DNA of 64,000 bases from Pseudothermotoga elfii DSM 9442 = NBRC 107921 (lineage in GTDB: Bacteria; Thermotogota; Thermotogae; Thermotogales; DSM-5069), in NCBI RefSeq assembly GCF_000504085.1, contig NC_022792.1, positions 434,001 through 498,000 of the forward strand. The letters are read 5' to 3'. Both the position numbers and the translations under genes were made by a program. This document shows, one piece after another, positions 54,903-64,000 of the stretch (positions within the stretch are counted from its first letter, which is position 1; each line of letters begins with the position of its first letter). Under the pieces are notes generated by a model. That model saw only the letters and a program-made list of their open reading frames with translations. It was not told the DNA's origin and searched no databases.

Positions 54903-56717
54903 ATGATTTTAAGAGTAAATCTGTCAACCAAAAAAGTAGTTGCTGAAAGGTTGAACAAAATGGACCTTGAAAATTTCATCGGCGGGAGAGGTATAGCTGC
55001 AAAGATTTTGTGGGATGAAGTAAAGCACGTTGATCCATTATCTGAAAGCAACAAACTCATTATCGCTGCAGGACCTTACAATGGCTTGAGAACTCCCAGT
55101 GGGGGAAAACTCGTCGTGGCTGCTAAAAGTCCCCTGACAGGAGGCTACGGTGATGGAAATATAGGTACCATGGCTTCGGTACATTTGAGGAAGGCTGGTT
55201 ATATGGCTTTAGTTGTTGAAGGTGCAAGTGAGAAACCAGTATACATTTATATTGATAATGAAAATGTGAGTATATTAAGCGCAGAAGGGTTATGGGGATT
55301 GAGTACATTTGAAACAGAGCGAAAATTGAAAGATGTTCATGGAAACAACGTAGGAGTGTTGAGCATAGGACCAGCTGGAGAAAACTTGGTGAAATATGCT
55401 GTCATTATTTCTCAGGATGGAAGAGCCGGGGGAAGACCGGGTATAGGGGCAGTCATGGGAAGCAAAAAATTGAAGGCGGTTGTTATAAGAGGGACGGGAG
55501 ATGTCCAGGTAAGAGATGTAGAGGCTTTCAAGAAGTACACAACAGATGTATACAAAATGATTCCCACTCTTCCCGCTTACGATTTTTGGATGCGTCAGGG
55601 AACACTGGCCACTCTTGAGTGGGCAAACAAAAATAAAGCCCTTCCAGTTAGAAATTTTGGGCAGGTGAAATTCGAATATGCCAGAACTGTTGATGGTTAT
55701 TCAATGGAAGCGATGAAAGTTACTAAAAGAGGATGTCCAAATTGCAATATGATTTGTGGTAACGTCGTACTTGATATGGAAGGAAAAGAAAGTGAACTGG
55801 ATTATGAGAATGTTGGAATGCTTGGCCCAAATATGGGCATGCCTTTTTTGAACAAGGTTGCTGTTTTAAACAGGTTGGCGGATGAATATGGCATTGACAC
55901 TATTTCGCTGGGAGCAGTGATGGGATTTATCATGGAAGCTTCGGAAAAGGGGTATGTGAAAGGCGCGCCAAAATTTGGAGATTATGATAACACTATAGAA
56001 TTGGTCAGAAAGATAGCTTACAGAGATGGGGAACTGGCAAATATTCTGGCAGATGGCGTTAAAGAAGCTTCGGAAAAGCTAAATCTCCAGCATTTAGCAA
56101 TGCATGTAAAGGGCTTAGAGGTCTCTGCTTATAATTGCTATATATATCCCGCAATGGCTCTTGCTTATGGAACGAGCGCCATTGGAGCTCATCATAAAGA
56201 AGCGTGGGTCATAGCCTGGGAAATAGGATCAACACCTCTTGAAGAAGCCACAACAAGCGAATATGTTATGACTTATACGCCGGAGAAAGCAAGAAAAGTT
56301 GTTGAGCAGCAACGAATAAGAGGTGGACTTTTTGAAATGCTCACAGCTTGTCGTTTACCATGGGTCGAACTTGGTGTTGATCTGGAGTGGTATGCAAAAA
56401 TCCTCAGCGCAATAACCGGAGAACAATATACACTGGATAGACTTTATGAAGCAGCCGACCGGGTATATTCACTCATAAGATGTTACTGGATCAGGGAATA
56501 TAGAGGCAAATGGAACAGGCACATGGATTATCCACCACAGCGTTGGTTTGAAAACGATATAAATGGTATGAAACTTGAAAGGGATAAATACGATCTACTG
56601 CTGAGCGAATATTACAAACTTCGAGGCTGGGATTCAAATGGTGTCCCGACACCCGAAACATTGAGAAGGCAAAAATTGGATTTTGCCATAGAGGAACTTG
56701 GAGATATTATCAGATAA
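54903..56717 (+). CDS. Aldehyde ferredoxin oxidoreductase family protein (tungsten-type)
   Basis: Oxidises aldehydes to acids (or related substrates) with ferredoxin. The 604-residue protein has the AOR N-terminal domain ([44 protein letters not shown]), [25 protein letters not shown], the [4Fe-4S] cysteines in [11 protein letters not shown], and a late cysteine in [12 protein letters not shown]. The pterin cofactor is presumably tungsten, by family. It is single, without a ferredoxin subunit. The ATG follows AAAGGAGG. The aldehyde substrate cannot be named. Confidence 0.92.
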   Translation: MILRVNLSTKKVVAERLNKMDLENFIGGRGIAAKILWDEVKHVDPLSESNKLIIAAGPYNGLRTPSGGKLVVAAKSPLTGGYGDGNIGTMASVHLRKAGYMALVVEGASEKPVYIYIDNENVSILSAEGLWGLSTFETERKLKDVHGNNVGVLSIGPAGENLVKYAVIISQDGRAGGRPGIGAVMGSKKLKAVVIRGTGDVQVRDVEAFKKYTTDVYKMIPTLPAYDFWMRQGTLATLEWANKNKALPVRNFGQVKFEYARTVDGYSMEAMKVTKRGCPNCNMICGNVVLDMEGKESELDYENVGMLGPNMGMPFLNKVAVLNRLADEYGIDTISLGAVMGFIMEASEKGYVKGAPKFGDYDNTIELVRKIAYRDGELANILADGVKEASEKLNLQHLAMHVKGLEVSAYNCYIYPAMALAYGTSAIGAHHKEAWVIAWEIGSTPLEEATTSEYVMTYTPEKARKVVEQQRIRGGLFEMLTACRLPWVELGVDLEWYAKILSAITGEQYTLDRLYEAADRVYSLIRCYWIREYRGKWNRHMDYPPQRWFENDINGMKLERDKYDLLLSEYYKLRGWDSNGVPTPETLRRQKLDFAIEELGDIIR

Positions 56718-56787
56718 TTTTTCCAATACGATACAAACACTTAATCTCTGTTAGACAAAAATATTGTATCTTCAGAATTGCGACTGC

Positions 56788-56816
56788 TTGACATATGAAT
56801 ATTGTAAGCATATAAT
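56788..56816 (+). promoter_or_regulatory. Consensus promoter of the tRNA-rpmG-secE-nusG cluster
   Basis: TTGACA (56788-56793), 17-bp spacer, TATAAT (56811-56816), a full consensus match, 14 bp before the first tRNA. It is the strongest promoter I see in the window. Confidence 0.9.
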
Positions 56817-56830
56817 ATCAAAGGCACGGT

Positions 56831-56906
56831 GCCAGCGTAGCTCAACCGGCAGAGCGGCTGATTTGTAATCAGCAGGTTGGGGGTTCGAGTCCCTTCGCTG
56901 GCTCCA
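56831..56906 (+). tRNA. tRNA-Thr (anticodon TGT)
   Basis: 76 nt with encoded CCA. The acceptor stem GCCAGCG pairs with CGCTGGC, the anticodon loop is TTTGTAA with TGT (reads ACA), and the T-arm has GGTTCGAGTCC. Cotranscribed with the following tRNA-Tyr. Confidence 0.95.
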
Positions 56907-56915
56907 CAGATGGGT

Positions 56916-57002
56916 GGTGAGGTGCCCGAGCGGCCAAAGGGGGCGGACTGTAAATCCGCTGGCGGAACGCCTTCGGAGGTTCAAATCCTCCCCTCACCAC
57001 CA
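56916..57002 (+). tRNA. tRNA-Tyr (anticodon GTA)
   Basis: 87 nt with a long variable arm and encoded CCA. The acceptor GGTGAGG pairs with CCTCACC, the anticodon loop is CTGTAAA with GTA, and the T-stem is GGAGG/CCTCC. Nine bases separate it from tRNA-Thr. Confidence 0.95.
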
Positions 57003-57026
57003 CTTTTATCTTAAGAGGTGTGGAAA

Positions 57027-57176
57027 ATGAGAGTGAAAATATCACTTAAGTGTTCTGAGTGCGGGAAAAAGAACTATTATACGGACAAAAACAAAACTGC
57101 CAAGGAAAAGCTGAGTTTCAGAAGATATTGCCCAAAGTGCAACAAACATACTGTTCATAGCGAAACTAAGTTGTGA
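57027..57176 (+). CDS. rpmG: 50S ribosomal protein L33
   Basis: A 49-residue zinc-type L33 with CSECG and CPKCN cysteine pairs and the family end HTVHSETKL. The ATG follows AAGAGGTG. It lies between tRNA-Tyr and tRNA-Trp, the usual place in the secE-nusG region of many bacteria. Confidence 0.95.
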   Translation: MRVKISLKCSECGKKNYYTDKNKTAKEKLSFRRYCPKCNKHTVHSETKL

Positions 57177-57183
57177 TCGATGT

Positions 57184-57259
57184 AGGGCCGTAGCTCAATT
57201 GGTAGAGCACCGGTCTCCAAAATCGGGGGTTGCAGGTTCGAGTCCTGCCGGCCCTGCCA
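57184..57259 (+). tRNA. tRNA-Trp (anticodon CCA)
   Basis: 76 nt with encoded CCA. The acceptor AGGGCCG pairs with CGGCCCT, discriminator G, anticodon loop CTCCAAA with CCA. It lies 7 bp after rpmG and 28 bp before secE. Confidence 0.95.
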
Positions 57260-57287
57260 AATTTTTTTGTACCATGGAGGGATATCT

Positions 57288-57485
57288 GTGGAAAAAATAA
57301 AAAAATTCTTTCGGGAGGTTGCTGCTGAAGCAAAAAAAACCCACTGGCCAAGTAGAAATGAGCTTCTGACCTCCACTTCTGTTGTTGTTTTAATACTGGT
57401 AGTAATGGGGGTTTATTTTTTTGTGCTGGACATGGTCTTCTCTGGAGCAATTAGAACGTTTTTGAAAGCAATTGGCATAGGGTGA
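57288..57485 (+). CDS. secE: Preprotein translocase subunit SecE
   Basis: A 65-residue single-helix subunit of the SecYEG channel. FFREVAAEAKKTHWPSRNEL precedes the membrane helix. The GTG at 57288 follows GGAGGG. Confidence 0.93.
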   Translation: MEKIKKFFREVAAEAKKTHWPSRNELLTSTSVVVLILVVMGVYFFVLDMVFSGAIRTFLKAIGIG

Positions 57486-57490
57486 TTTTT

Positions 57491-58555
57491 GTGAAAAAAA
57501 AGTGGTTCATCCTTAGAACGATGGCCGGATTTGAGCAAACGGCGAAGGAAAACTTGGAAGCGAAAATAAGATCCACAGGATTTGAAAGATATTTCGGCAG
57601 AATACTGGTTCCTGAAGAAACGATTCTGGATGCTACATCAAAATCTATAAAGCGTTTCGCGGTTTCTCTTAATGCCAAGCTGGTTGTTAAAAGTGGTGCC
57701 GACGTTGAGAGAGGAGATTTACTGGCTGAGGAACCCCCCATCCATGCTCGACACAGTGGTGTGGTGGTGAATGTTAAAAATTACAGAAAAGTAACTGTTG
57801 AAACGATAGACAGAAAATACTCGAAAACATACTTTTTGCCAGAAGGGTCAAAACTCGAAACGGGTATTAAAATTGGTGCTCGCATAAAACAGGGAATGCC
57901 ATTGACGAAGGATTTTGAACATATCTGCGAACTGGATGGAAAAATAGTTGAAAACGAGAGGGTTAAGCGTGTTGAGATTCAGAGGGAAGATGGTGAAATA
58001 GACATCTACCATATACCCTTAGATGTCTACGACTCACAGAAGGTTTTTAAGGGAAAGCAAGCAAAGAATGGCGAGCTTCTCGCCGATGGAAGAAAAATCT
58101 ACGCGACGTCTGGTGGGCGTGTGGAAATAGTGGATCTCGGAACAAGGAAGGAAATCAGAATCGCAAAGACTCATAAGAGAAGACTGTTTCCTGGATATGT
58201 TTTTGTAGAAATGATGATGAATGATGAGACCTGGCAATTTGCGCGAAATGTTCCAAGCATAATAGATTTTGTTTCTTCTGGAGGACAACCCTTAGAAATG
58301 AAACCTCGTGAAGCTCGGGTGATTCTGAGGCTTGCAGGTTTGGAAACTTATGAGGAGAAAATGAAACCGATCAAAGTGGAACTGGACTTTCACATTGGTG
58401 ATGTTGTCAAAATAACATCAGGACCGTTTGAAGATTTTGCAGGTGTAGTAAAAGAGATAGATGCTGAGAAACAAGAGCTAAGAGTGGCAGTAACTATTTT
58501 CGGCCGTGAAACACCGGTCACGGTAAAGATATCGGAAGTTGAAAGGATCCAGTGA
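57491..58555 (+). CDS. nusG: Transcription termination/antitermination factor NusG with the Thermotoga-type insertion
   Basis: NusG binds RNA polymerase and links it to Rho or ribosomes. The 354-residue protein is about twice the usual 180. The NGN domain starts KKKWFILRTMAGFEQTAKEN and resumes at KTHKRRLFPGYVFVEMMMN, with an insertion of about 170 residues (about 45-220) rich in VKSGADVERGDLLAEEPP-like segments. The C-terminal KOW domain is IGDVVKITSGPFEDFAGVVKE. This layout is known for Thermotoga maritima NusG, whose insertion (domain III) interacts with the other domains. The GTG start follows GGTGA. Confidence 0.96.
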   Translation: MKKKWFILRTMAGFEQTAKENLEAKIRSTGFERYFGRILVPEETILDATSKSIKRFAVSLNAKLVVKSGADVERGDLLAEEPPIHARHSGVVVNVKNYRKVTVETIDRKYSKTYFLPEGSKLETGIKIGARIKQGMPLTKDFEHICELDGKIVENERVKRVEIQREDGEIDIYHIPLDVYDSQKVFKGKQAKNGELLADGRKIYATSGGRVEIVDLGTRKEIRIAKTHKRRLFPGYVFVEMMMNDETWQFARNVPSIIDFVSSGGQPLEMKPREARVILRLAGLETYEEKMKPIKVELDFHIGDVVKITSGPFEDFAGVVKEIDAEKQELRVAVTIFGRETPVTVKISEVERIQ

Positions 58556-58556
58556 A

Positions 58557-58581
58557 GTGGGAGGGAATATTCCCAAACCAC
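58557..58581 (+). promoter_or_regulatory. Hairpin in the rplK leader (candidate L1 target)
   Basis: GTGG (58557-58560) with CCAC (58578-58581) encloses an asymmetric internal loop and the self-complementary GGGAATATTCCC (58563-58574), just before the AAGGAGG of rplK. Two short helices with an uneven internal loop in this position recall L1-binding leader sites, but this is inference. Confidence 0.4.
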
Positions 58582-58601
58582 CATAAGGAGGGAAAACTTC
58601 G

Positions 58602-59027
58602 ATGGCTAAAAAAGTAGTCGCAGAGGTTAAATTACAGCTTCCTGCTGGTAAAGCGACACCAGCTCCTCCTGTTGGACCAGCGCTTGGCCAACGAGGAGTA
58701 AACATAATGGAATTCTGTAAGAGATTCAATGCAGAAACTGCTGATAAAGCAGGGATGATTCTTCCTGTGATTATAACGGTTTATGAAGACAGATCATTCA
58801 GCTTTGTTGTTAAAACACCGCCGGCTTCGTTTTTGCTGAAAAGGGCGGCAGGGCTTGAAAAAGGATCAGGTGAACCCAAAAGGAAAAATGTTGGCAAGGT
58901 TACCCGAAAGCAATTAGAGGAAATTGCGAAAATAAAGATGCCGGATATAACTGCTAATGATCTTGAAGCTGCTGTCAAGATAGTTGAAGGAACAGCTAAA
59001 AGTATGGGTATTGAAATTGTAGATTGA
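58602..59027 (+). CDS. rplK: 50S ribosomal protein L11
   Basis: A 141-residue protein at the GTPase centre. It has [30 protein letters not shown] and the C-terminal rRNA-binding domain with [21 protein letters not shown]. The ATG follows AAGGAGGG. Confidence 0.97.
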   Translation: MAKKVVAEVKLQLPAGKATPAPPVGPALGQRGVNIMEFCKRFNAETADKAGMILPVIITVYEDRSFSFVVKTPPASFLLKRAAGLEKGSGEPKRKNVGKVTRKQLEEIAKIKMPDITANDLEAAVKIVEGTAKSMGIEIVD

Positions 59028-59047
59028 TTTGTGAGAGGAGGAGGCGT

Positions 59048-59749
59048 GTGCCGAGACACTCCAGAAGGTATCAGGAAATAAGGCAAAAAGTTGATCGAAC
59101 CCGTTTTTATAGTGTTGATGATGCCATAGAGCTGGTTAAACAAACTGCTACGGCAAAATTTGATGAAACTGTTGAACTGCACCTGTCCACGAATATAGAT
59201 ACCAAGAGACCAGAACAACAAGTTCGTAGCACTGTTACTCTTCCACATGGGACAGGTAAGAGAGTTAGAGTGCTGGTCTTTGCAAAAGGAGACAAGGCTG
59301 AAGCTGCGAAAAATGCAGGCGCAGATTATGTTGGAGGAGATGAACTGGTAGAAAAAATAACTAACGAGAATTTCACCGATTTTGATGTTGCGATAGCTAC
59401 GCCTGATATGATGAGATCGATAGGAAAGTTGGGTAAAATCTTAGGTCCCCGTGGTTTAATGCCATCACCGAAATCTGGTACAGTTACAGAGGATGTTGAG
59501 ACAGCAGTTAAAGCGTTTAAAATGGGAAGAATTGAAGTTCGCAATGACAAGACAGGTTGTATACATATACCGGTGGGAAAGTGTTCTTTTGACGGAGAAA
59601 AACTCAGAGAAAATCTGCTGAGTGCATACAGACAGATCATTGCCTTGAGACCAGCGGGTGTAAAAGGGCAGTTCATAAAAAGAGTTGTCCTGAGTTCGAC
59701 GATGGGTGTGGGAATAAAAATTGATCAATCTGATTTAGAAAATATTTGA
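59048..59749 (+). CDS. rplA: 50S ribosomal protein L1
   Basis: A 233-residue rRNA- and mRNA-binding protein. The start [11 protein letters not shown] is standard for L1, from a GTG behind AGGAGGAGG. Conserved [18 protein letters not shown] and [19 protein letters not shown] are present. Confidence 0.96.
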
Positions 59750-59756
59750 ATAATTG

Positions 59757-59819
59757 CTTTTCGCCAAAGACAGTAGGTCTATGCTGAAAAAGGGGAGTCC
59801 CCGCCTACCGAGGCGAAAG
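59757..59819 (+). ncRNA. Ribosomal protein L10 leader
   Basis: The segment has the L10-leader pattern: an outer stem CTTTTCGCC/GGCGAAAG (59757-59765 and 59812-59819), AAAGACAGTAGG, an inner hairpin with GGGG/CCCC, and CCTACCGAGG closing the GTAGG/CCTAC helix. It precedes rplJ by about 75 nt, with an A+T-rich hairpin AAAGAAAC/GTTTCTTT next to it. It should bind the L10(L12) complex. Confidence 0.85.
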
Positions 59820-59852
59820 AAACGTTTAATAATATAGTTTCTTTTGCTGCGG

Positions 59853-59875
59853 GGTCTCTTTTTGAGACCTTTTTT
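59853..59875 (+). terminator. Attenuator terminator before rplJ
   Basis: GGTCTC (59853-59858) and GAGACC (59864-59869) around TTTTT, followed by six T. It sits just before the AAGGAGGTG of rplJ, so L10 binding to the leader could favour termination. Confidence 0.85.
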
Positions 59876-59894
59876 ATTGAAAGGAGGTGCAAAA

Positions 59895-60437
59895 TTGATA
59901 ACGAGACAACAAAAAGAGGCAGTTCTTGAAAAACTGGAAAATGACTTTTCCAACTCGTCGCTTGTAATGTTCATTAATTACTCAGGATTCAATGTCGCTA
60001 TGATGAGAGATCTAAGAAGAAGGTTGTACTCTAAATATGAACGTGAAGCTCGCTTTACGGTTGCGAAAAACACTTTGATAGGCCGTGCCCTTTCAAAAGT
60101 TGGTTATGCAGAAAAAGACTTTCAAAGTATACTTGCAGGACCAACGGCGGTGCTTTATGTTCTGTCTGATGATCCTATTGAAGCAATAAAGATCACTCAC
60201 TCTTTTTCGAAAGAGAAAAAACTCGAAGGAATATTTAAAGGTGGATTTCTGGAAGGAAACTATTTTACCGCTGATGACGTAAGCAAATTGGCATCGTTGC
60301 CTACAAAGGAAGAATTGTATGCAATGGTCGTTGGAAGAGTGCAAGCTCCTCTGACAAATCTTGTTTATGTTCTGAGTGGCACTATAAGAAAGCTTTTGTA
60401 TGCTTTGAATGCAATACATGATAAGAAATCGAAATGA
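59895..60437 (+). CDS. rplJ: 50S ribosomal protein L10
   Basis: A 180-residue stalk base protein. The TTG start gives MITRQQKEAVLEKLENDF, with GGAGGTG upstream. Conserved SLVMFINYSGFNVAMMRDLRRRL and FTVAKNTLIGRAL, then a long C-terminal helix for L12 dimers (LVYVLSGTIRKLLYALNAI), as in thermophiles that carry three L12 dimers. Confidence 0.96.
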   Translation: MITRQQKEAVLEKLENDFSNSSLVMFINYSGFNVAMMRDLRRRLYSKYEREARFTVAKNTLIGRALSKVGYAEKDFQSILAGPTAVLYVLSDDPIEAIKITHSFSKEKKLEGIFKGGFLEGNYFTADDVSKLASLPTKEELYAMVVGRVQAPLTNLVYVLSGTIRKLLYALNAIHDKKSK

Positions 60438-60452
60438 TGGAGGTGTGGTAAA

Positions 60453-60842
60453 ATGAATGTAGAGCAGATTGTGGAAGCTATTGAAAAACTAACAGTTGCG
60501 GAGCTCGCAGAGCTTGTTAAGGCATTAGAGGAAAAATTTGGCGTAAGTGCGGCTGCCCCCATAGCAGTGGCTGCTGCAGCAGCACCTGCTGCAGGCGCGC
60601 AACAGGCTCAGGCCGAAGAAAAGACAGAATTTGATGTTTTGTTAAAAGGCTTTGGCAGCAACAAGATAGGTGTTATCAAAGTTGTCAGAGAAATAACCGG
60701 TCTTGGTTTGAAAGAGGCAAAAGATCTGGTCGAGAAGGCCGGAAGTCCAGATGCGATTGTAAAAAGTGGTATTCCTAAAAATGAAGCAGAAGACATAAAA
60801 AAGAAGCTCGAAGAGGCTGGCGCCGAGGTTACTTTGAAATAG
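60453..60842 (+). CDS. rplL: 50S ribosomal protein L7/L12
   Basis: A 129-residue stalk protein: N-terminal dimer domain ([20 protein letters not shown]), alanine-rich hinge (about 35-55), C-terminal domain [39 protein letters not shown]. It is separated from rplJ by 15 bp with GGAGGTG. Confidence 0.97.
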   Translation: MNVEQIVEAIEKLTVAELAELVKALEEKFGVSAAAPIAVAAAAAPAAGAQQAQAEEKTEFDVLLKGFGSNKIGVIKVVREITGLGLKEAKDLVEKAGSPDAIVKSGIPKNEAEDIKKKLEEAGAEVTLK

Positions 60843-60880
60843 TGTGAAAAGCTTTTCTTATAGGCAAAGAAAATGTATCA

Positions 60881-60914
60881 AACCTATACCAGCATCGCTG
60901 GTATAGGTTGTTTT
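60881..60914 (+). terminator. Hairpin between rplL and rpoB (possible partial terminator)
   Basis: AACCTATACCAGC (60881-60893) and GCTGGTATAGGTT (60897-60909) form a perfect 13-bp stem with loop ATC, followed by GTTTT. It may reduce rpoB transcription relative to ribosomal proteins, as the rplL-rpoB attenuator does in E. coli. RNA processing is the alternative. Confidence 0.7.
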
Positions 60915-61004
60915 GTGTTAACATACTTTGGTGTCTCTACTCTTTAATGGTACCTCATGTTTTCGGCTCCTGAGAAATATTTTACCGCAAAACGAGGTGA
61001 TTTG

Positions 61005-64000
61005 ATGCGAACCGTTTGTTACGGGAAGAGGGAACGTCTCACCTTTGGCCGCATCCATGATGCTGTGAAAGTTCCAAATCTCATATCAATTCAAATTGAT
61101 TCTTACAAAGATTTTCTTGAGAATGGATTAATAGAAGTCCTCAAGAAATTCTCTCCAATTACTTCTCAACCTCACAAAGGTGATTTGAAAAAAGGTGAAA
61201 AAGGATTCGTCTTGGAATTTGTTTCAACAAAAGTGGGACAACCAAACGCGCCCGTTGAAGAATGCAAACAAAAAGGGCTTACTTACACTGTCCCGGTTTA
61301 CACCACAGTACGTATTACTGATGTAAATACTGGTGAGATGAGAGAAGAAGAGGCTTTCCTTGGTTCGATACCGCACATGACTGAAAATGGAACATTTATA
61401 ATTAACGGTGCGGAAAGAGTTATTGTCAGTCAACTTGTGAGAGCGCCCGGTGTTTACTTTGTTGATGAAATTCCGAAAACTCAGGTTGTATCTCCAATTT
61501 ATGTTGCTCATTTTCTACCTGTAAGAGGTGCGTGGCTGGAATTACTCTACTACAGCGCAGACAATATGTTTTATGCGAGAATTGACAGAAAAAGACGTAT
61601 AAATCTCTTTTTGCTGTTTAAAGCATTGGGGTTCACTGACGACCTTGAAATTTTGGACCTCTTTCCTGATCCGATTGATGCTGACGATGAATACACTATG
61701 GAAAAAGCTGTTGGATCAATAATTCTCCATGATGTTGTTTTAGATGGAAAGAAAATTGTAGAAAGAGGTGGGGTTTTAACTAAGGCAGCATCACAGGCTA
61801 TTTTAGAATCCAAAATAGCAACCGTAGTGAGAGCGCATCCTGCTGCCCAAAAGACCCTGGAAAAGATGGTAGATACCTATGGGGAAGTTGATTCTTCCAA
61901 AGCGTACGTAGAGATTTTTAGAAAGTTGAAGCCGGGAGAGATTCCCAGGGTTAACACAGCAAAAGCATATTTGACGAGTTTATATTTCAGCACCGAGAGA
62001 TTTGAACTGTCTGATGTTGGAAGATACAAGATAAACAAGAGATTGACTCAGGCTTACAGAAGATATCTCGCTCAAGTTAAAGGACTTCCAGAAGAAGAAG
62101 TCGAATCAGTGGAATATAATCCTGAAGATCCTGTTTTAACACCTATGGATATAGTACTTGCAAGTAGATATTTGCTTGATGTAAGTAAAAATCCGGAAAT
62201 AATGGACACAAAAGACCATCTTGGAAACAAAAGGGTCAGAACTGTCGGTGAATTAATAAAATTGGAGTTTGAAAGAGCCTTTGCTCGTGCTCAGAGATTA
62301 ATTCAAGAACGCTTGACGCTTTATGCTTCACTCGACAAGATATCTATTCAGAGCCTGATAAATGTAAAAACGATAATAGCTGGTATCAATCAATTTTTTG
62401 CAACCAGTCCGCTATCCCAGTTTATGGAACAGGTTAATCCACTTGCCGAATTAACACATAAAAGGAGATTAACTGCAGTGGGCCCAGGCGGATTGAAAAG
62501 AGAGCGAGCTCGATTCGAAGTTAGGGACGTGCATCATTCTCATTATGGAAGGATGTGCCCAATAGAAACACCCGAAGGTGCAAACATAGGTCTTATAACT
62601 TCATTAGCGGTGTATGCGAATATTGACAAATTTGGTTTTTTAACCACTCCATATAGAAAAGTTGTCAATGGGGTTGTTACCAGTGAAATCGTTTATCTGA
62701 CAGCCGATGAAGAAGAACATTACAATATAGCTCCGTGCACAATCAAGATTGACAAAGATGGCAGAATACTTGATGAAAGAGTTCCTGTGCGATTCATGGA
62801 AAGATTGCAGTTTGTTGAGAAAAATAAAGTCCAATTCATGGATGTTTCAACAAAGCAAATAGTGAGCGTTTCAACATCACTTATTCCATTCCTCGAGCAT
62901 GATGATGCAAATAGAGCTTTAATGGGATCAAATATGCAGAGACAAGCAGTTCCTCTTGTGAAACCCGAAGCTCCGTTTGTTGCTACTGGTGTCGAGTATG
63001 ATGCGGCACTTTACTCTGGTTATGTTGTTCAAGCCAAATACAGCGGTAGAGTTAAGAAAGTTGATTCAAGAAAAATAGTTATTGAAAGAATGGATGAAAA
63101 TGGTAAACCTGTTTTGAAAAATGGTAAACCTGTTCTGGATGAATACAGATTAATGAAATTCATGAGAACAAATCAAGATACAACGGTAAATCAACGTCCA
63201 ATAGTAGATATTGGAGACATAGTAAAGGCAGGGGACGTGATTGCAGATGGTCCGGCAACTGATATGGGAGAACTCGCACTCGGGAAAAATGTACTGGTTG
63301 CTTTCATGCCATGGGAAGGGTACAATTTCGAAGATGCGATATTGGTAAGCGAAGAACTTTTGGAAGAGGACACCTTCACTTCAATTCACATAGAAGTTTA
63401 CGAGACTCAGGCCAGAGATACAAGACTTGGACCAGAAGAAATAACAGTTGATATTCCCAACGTGAGTAAAGAAGCGCTGAGAAACCTCGATGAAAATGGA
63501 ATAGTCAGGGTAGGTGCTTATGTTGGACCCCAGGATATTCTGGTTGGTAAGGTAACACCAAAAGGTGAAGGTGAAACTACACCCGAGGAGAAGATCATAA
63601 GATCTGTTTTTGGCGAACGAGGAAAAGATGTTAAAGATACTTCACTCAGGCTTCCTCATGGAACCGATGGCAGAGTTATAGATGTTAAAGTGTTCGATAA
63701 AGACGAAGAAACAGATCTTGGTGCAGGGGTCAACAAACTGGTTAAGGTTTATGTCGCTTGTCGAAAGACTCTCGAAGTTGGAGACAAACTTGCTGGAAGA
63801 CATGGAAACAAAGGTGTGGTATCAAAAATTCTTCCAAAAGAAGATATGCCATTTTTACCCGATGGTACGCCTGTTCAGCTGGTTTTGAGCCCACTTGGAG
63901 TGCCATCAAGAATGAATGTTGGTCAGATACTTGAAACACATCTTGGTTGGCTTGCTAAACTTACGCGAAACTGGTTTGCAACACCTGTCTTTGATGGTGC
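61005..64000 (+). CDS. rpoB: DNA-directed RNA polymerase beta subunit (3' end outside the window)
   Basis: About 998 residues are present without a stop. The ATG at 61005 follows GAGGTGA. Conserved segments include [28 protein letters not shown] and the rifampicin region with [20 protein letters not shown] (about residues 469-489). Also seen are [17 protein letters not shown] and the late [14 protein letters not shown] with [25 protein letters not shown]. In the rifampicin region, position 516 (E. coli) is Glu, 518 is Val and 531 is Thr. Family length is about 1260 in Thermotoga, so roughly 260 residues are missing. Confidence 0.97.
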   Translation, partial: MRTVCYGKRERLTFGRIHDAVKVPNLISIQIDSYKDFLENGLIEVLKKFSPITSQPHKGDLKKGEKGFVLEFVSTKVGQPNAPVEECKQKGLTYTVPVYTTVRITDVNTGEMREEEAFLGSIPHMTENGTFIINGAERVIVSQLVRAPGVYFVDEIPKTQVVSPIYVAHFLPVRGAWLELLYYSADNMFYARIDRKRRINLFLLFKALGFTDDLEILDLFPDPIDADDEYTMEKAVGSIILHDVVLDGKKIVERGGVLTKAASQAILESKIATVVRAHPAAQKTLEKMVDTYGEVDSSKAYVEIFRKLKPGEIPRVNTAKAYLTSLYFSTERFELSDVGRYKINKRLTQAYRRYLAQVKGLPEEEVESVEYNPEDPVLTPMDIVLASRYLLDVSKNPEIMDTKDHLGNKRVRTVGELIKLEFERAFARAQRLIQERLTLYASLDKISIQSLINVKTIIAGINQFFATSPLSQFMEQVNPLAELTHKRRLTAVGPGGLKRERARFEVRDVHHSHYGRMCPIETPEGANIGLITSLAVYANIDKFGFLTTPYRKVVNGVVTSEIVYLTADEEEHYNIAPCTIKIDKDGRILDERVPVRFMERLQFVEKNKVQFMDVSTKQIVSVSTSLIPFLEHDDANRALMGSNMQRQAVPLVKPEAPFVATGVEYDAALYSGYVVQAKYSGRVKKVDSRKIVIERMDENGKPVLKNGKPVLDEYRLMKFMRTNQDTTVNQRPIVDIGDIVKAGDVIADGPATDMGELALGKNVLVAFMPWEGYNFEDAILVSEELLEEDTFTSIHIEVYETQARDTRLGPEEITVDIPNVSKEALRNLDENGIVRVGAYVGPQDILVGKVTPKGEGETTPEEKIIRSVFGERGKDVKDTSLRLPHGTDGRVIDVKVFDKDEETDLGAGVNKLVKVYVACRKTLEVGDKLAGRHGNKGVVSKILPKEDMPFLPDGTPVQLVLSPLGVPSRMNVGQILETHLGWLAKLTRNWFATPVFDG

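Overview
The window is a gene-dense bacterial chromosome segment (roughly 40 % G+C by eye, uniform, with no insertion sequences, CRISPR arrays or rRNA) that best fits the order Thermotogales, of the Thermotoga/Pseudothermotoga type. The strongest markers are a 354-residue NusG with a large insertion inside its N-terminal domain, which is a Thermotoga hallmark, the class III ribonucleotide reductase, the NfnAB pair, TtuA and a tungsten-type aldehyde ferredoxin oxidoreductase. All of these suit an anaerobic thermophile. I cannot assign a species.

Layout. 1-6808: the end of an amidase gene, then a leftward operon panG-like/panB/sbcD/sbcC/HEAT. 6886-9480: ttuA, rodA and a membrane protein. 9481-9626: an unexplained structured segment. 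9627-12302: nfnA, nfnB and a degenerate MogA-like gene. 12311-13468 (leftward): an amidohydrolase. 13586-17497: a GAF-GGDEF diguanylate cyclase, a lipoprotein and a phosphoesterase. 17498-17797: a 300-bp gap whose end holds a terminator overlapping the promoter of fabF-fabZ-fabK-fabD. 21277-22848 (leftward): a ClC transporter. 23064-25548: nrdD-nrdG behind a textbook NrdR-controlled promoter. 25599-44976: 25 consecutive rightward genes with no gap above 14 bp, covering cofactor, tRNA, nucleotide, cell-envelope and DNA-repair functions. 45022-45618: tsf. 45641-50302: a leftward group of a PLP enzyme, NurA, a phosphoesterase, an ABC-2 permease, tmk and acyP. 50376-51833: guaB. 51859-54716 (leftward): glyQ-glyS. 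54903-56717: aldehyde ferredoxin oxidoreductase. 56831-64000: tRNA-Thr, tRNA-Tyr, rpmG, tRNA-Trp, secE, nusG, rplK, rplA, L10 leader, rplJ, rplL and the start of rpoB.

How the genes work together. Several anaerobic redox modules lie here: NfnAB balancing NAD(H), NADP(H) and ferredoxin, an AOR-family oxidoreductase, glycyl-radical ribonucleotide reduction, and an ApbE/NusG-II/Gx flavinylation set. DNA-end processing is represented twice (SbcCD and NurA), together with RadC and a PriA. Two well-known enzyme families appear as apparently inactivated copies: a phosphofructokinase homologue without its catalytic motifs, and a PriA without recognisable helicase Walker A or arginine-finger motifs. 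Regulation is unusually legible: NrdR boxes, an L10 leader with a terminator, a hairpin between rplL and rpoB, a promoter nested in a terminator, and repeated TGn-extended -10 promoters.

I did not find a clear defence island or an obviously new multi-gene system. The best leads are the pseudo-PFK, the motif-less PriA, the structured segment at 9481-9551 and the non-ATG (CTG) starts.
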